Under the pieces are notes generated by a model that saw nothing but the letters and a program-made list of their open reading frames with translations, ran no database searches and was not told the origin of the DNA. Positions 62,340-64,000 of a stretch of DNA of 64,000 bases are shown here, one piece after another. This DNA is from JAGLOK01 sp963675575 (GTDB lineage Bacteria > Bacillota > Clostridia > Christensenellales > UMGS416), in NCBI GenBank assembly GCA_963675575.1, contig OY776378.1:496001-560000 (forward strand), given 5' to 3'. Position 1 is the first letter of the stretch; each line of letters opens with the position of its first letter. The position numbers and the translations under genes are program-made.

Positions 62340-62846
62340 ATGAAAGCGATACTTTCCGCGGATATAAATTGGGGAATCGGATGTGATGGAAATCTTTTGG
62401 CGAGAGTGCCCGAAGACATGAAGTTTTTTAAAGAAAAAACTTTGGGCAAAGTCGTGGTGATGGGAAGAAAAACTTATGAATCGCTTCCCAATAAAGCTCC
62501 GCTGCCTGAAAGAACCAATATTGTGCTAACAAAAAACAAGGAATTTACAGATGACAGGATTATTATTTTGCATTCGGTTGACGCGGTGTTTGAAGAGACA
62601 AAAGGCTATAATGATGAAGATGTATTTATCATCGGAGGCCAAGAAATATATAATCTGTTTTTGCCTTATTGCGATGATGTGTATGTCACGAAATTTCAAA
62701 AGGAGTTTGTAGCGGATAAATTTTTTCCGGATTTAGATAGAGATACTAGCTGGGAAGTTTGGGATGCAGGCGAAGAAAAAGAATATAAAGGATTAAAATA
62801 TAAGTTTATGTTATATAAAAATAAAATGTTGGAAGTGAAAAAATGA
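62340..62846 (+). CDS. folA: Dihydrofolate reductase
   Basis: 168 residues. It starts with A-D-I-N-W-G-I-G, has the V-V-M-G-R-K-T-Y-E NADPH site and V-F-I-I-G-G-Q-E-I-Y. It reduces the dihydrofolate made by ThyA. ATGA overlap with rlmB. Confidence 0.95.
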   Translation: MKAILSADINWGIGCDGNLLARVPEDMKFFKEKTLGKVVVMGRKTYESLPNKAPLPERTNIVLTKNKEFTDDRIIILHSVDAVFEETKGYNDEDVFIIGGQEIYNLFLPYCDDVYVTKFQKEFVADKFFPDLDRDTSWEVWDAGEEKEYKGLKYKFMLYKNKMLEVKK

Positions 62847-63586
62847 GCGAACAAAGTTTTCAGCTTGAGGGTATAAATTCCGTATTGGCGGCTATAGAAG
62901 CAAACCAAAAAATCGAGAAAATATATATTTTTGAGAATGCAAAAAAAGGCAGAATGAAGCAGATAGCTGATGCTGCCTATAAAAAAAGAATTGATATAGA
63001 ATATGTTCCAAAGCAAAAGCTTGACGACATGTCTCTCACCCAGCATCATCATGGCATTATCGCGACTGTGTTAGAGGGCGAGAATAAATCATTTGAAGAA
63101 ATTGTGGATGAAATATTTGAAAAAGAGGACACCCCGCTTTTTGTGCTACTTGACGGCATTCAAGATCCCCATAACTTAGGCGCGATTATCCGTACTGCGG
63201 AGTGCGCGGGGGCTTCATGCGTTGTTGTCCCCGAAAGAAGGAGCGCGAAAGTGACAGCCGTCGCATCCAGCGCTTCAGCAGGAGCAATAAACATTATTCC
63301 TGTGGCATACGTCACAAATATCAACCGCGCAATTGAGCATCTTCAAAAACTCGGCGCATGGGTCATAGGCACTGATGCAGGCGGGAAAAATTATGACGTG
63401 CCGGACTATAATGGGAAAATGGCAATAGTCATGGGCAGCGAGGGAGAAGGACTCCACAGACTGACCGCCGAAAAATGCGATGATATAGTGGGAATCAAGA
63501 TGTATGGCAAAACAACTTCTTTAAATGTGTCAGTAGCCGCGGGAATCGTTCTTTTTGAAGCGGCAAAGCAAAGAAACGGGGAATGA
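62843..63586 (+). CDS. rlmB: 23S rRNA (guanosine-2'-O-)-methyltransferase (TrmH/SpoU family)
   Basis: 247 residues. An N-terminal substrate-binding domain is followed by a SPOUT knot domain with L-D-G-I-Q-D-P-H-N-L-G-A-I-I-R, V-M-G-S-E-G-E-G and the final S-L-N-V-S-V-A-A-G-I. Probably RlmB, possibly another TrmH-family member. Confidence 0.92.
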   Translation: MSEQSFQLEGINSVLAAIEANQKIEKIYIFENAKKGRMKQIADAAYKKRIDIEYVPKQKLDDMSLTQHHHGIIATVLEGENKSFEEIVDEIFEKEDTPLFVLLDGIQDPHNLGAIIRTAECAGASCVVVPERRSAKVTAVASSASAGAINIIPVAYVTNINRAIEHLQKLGAWVIGTDAGGKNYDVPDYNGKMAIVMGSEGEGLHRLTAEKCDDIVGIKMYGKTTSLNVSVAAGIVLFEAAKQRNGE

Positions 63587-63590
63587 CACC

Positions 63591-64000
63591 TTGAAAGACT
63601 TGCTGATTGTTGACGGATACAATATAATTCATTCCTGGCCCGAGCTTAAAAAACTCTTGCACACAGTTGATTACGAAGCCGCGAGAATTCGGCTGATTGA
63701 TATGATGTGCGATTTTTCCGCTCACAATAATTACGAAACATTGGTGGTGTTTGACGCGCATATGAAAAAAGGCAGCCTGCGCCATACCGAGAGTTATCCG
63801 CCTATAAAAGTGGTCTATACCGCAGAACACGAAACGGCGGATCAGTATATAGAAAGCATGATGACCCGTCAAGACAACAGGATGAGAAATATATATGTTG
63901 CAACTTCGGATGCTTTGGAGCAAACTATTATATTCGGACGGGGCGGGGCGCGCCTTTCATCCCGAGAGCTTTTGAGAATGGTAAACCAGTCAAAAAGCGT
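63591..64000 (+). CDS. NYN-domain (YacP-like) ribonuclease, 3' end beyond window
   Basis: TTG start at 63591, 4 bases after the rlmB stop, with GGGGA upstream. The frame is open to the window end (136 codons seen). Residues read K-D-L-L-I-V-D-G-Y-N-I-I-H, then V-V-F-D-A-H and T-A-D-Q-Y-I-E, the acidic PIN/NYN metal site of YacP (Rae1-like). In Bacillota this gene often follows rlmB. It is cut by the window edge before the C-terminal part. Confidence 0.9.
   Translation, partial: MKDLLIVDGYNIIHSWPELKKLLHTVDYEAARIRLIDMMCDFSAHNNYETLVVFDAHMKKGSLRHTESYPPIKVVYTAEHETADQYIESMMTRQDNRMRNIYVATSDALEQTIIFGRGGARLSSRELLRMVNQSKS

Overview
The window looks like the chromosome of a low-GC Gram-positive anaerobe of the Bacillota, most likely Clostridia. 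The signs are T-box leaders in front of glycyl-tRNA synthetase and the branched-chain amino acid operon, a long-form hibernation factor, a Bce-type peptide-resistance module, DUF1461 beside tsaD, mini-RNase III, IlvD/LeuCD Fe-S enzymes and sortase-type surface proteins. No species can be named from sequence alone.

Positions 1-24529 are accessory DNA, very AT-rich outside the hsd core genes, and read as the right part of an integrative (probably conjugative) element. Its left end lies outside the window. From left to right: the 3' end of a membrane-anchored protein; a giant Cna_B-repeat surface protein with an IPKTG sorting signal; a small helix-turn-helix protein; a membrane-anchored protein; a secreted domain protein, followed by an RCC1 beta-propeller protein that ends in the same domain; three copies of a GTGTC-N7-GACAC repeat; a decayed SOS-type Y-family polymerase (UvrX-like); a sigma-like regulator behind a long hairpin; an AbrB-like regulator; a type I restriction-modification operon (hsdM, hsdS, hsdR) interleaved with five small genes, four of them encoding predicted membrane proteins; a DUF6933/pRiA4b-ORF3-like protein; a region of nested helices that may be a structured RNA; a DUF6870-type protein; and two tandem large serine recombinases. 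A 34-bp perfect palindrome and a minus-strand tRNA-Ser(GCU) mark the likely element/chromosome junction.

From about 25 kb the chromosome carries, in order: a possible orphan immunity gene; a Crp/Fnr regulator divergent from a ferredoxin-cupin pair, with an inverted repeat placed as a class II activator site; DNA-3-methyladenine glycosylase I; the T-box operon ilvN-ilvC-cimA-leuC-leuD-leuB-ilvD-ilvB; an AbrB-regulated ABC exporter; a TetR-RND efflux operon; a ROK-MFS pair; T-box-controlled glycyl-tRNA synthetase; hpf; a BceRSAB-like detoxification module; and a HEAT-like protein.

The last 9 kb form one tight housekeeping operon: secA, a methyltransferase gene, prfB, DUF1461, tsaD, mrnC, thyA, folA, rlmB and an NYN-domain gene cut by the window end. 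The ilv/leu operon encodes valine synthesis and a citramalate route to isoleucine. It has no leuA and no ilvA, and its T-box specifier aligns as a valine codon.

The most unusual items are the membrane-protein-laden type I RM operon, the ~320-nt candidate structured RNA before the recombinases, the RCC1 fusion, and several well-placed operator-like inverted repeats.
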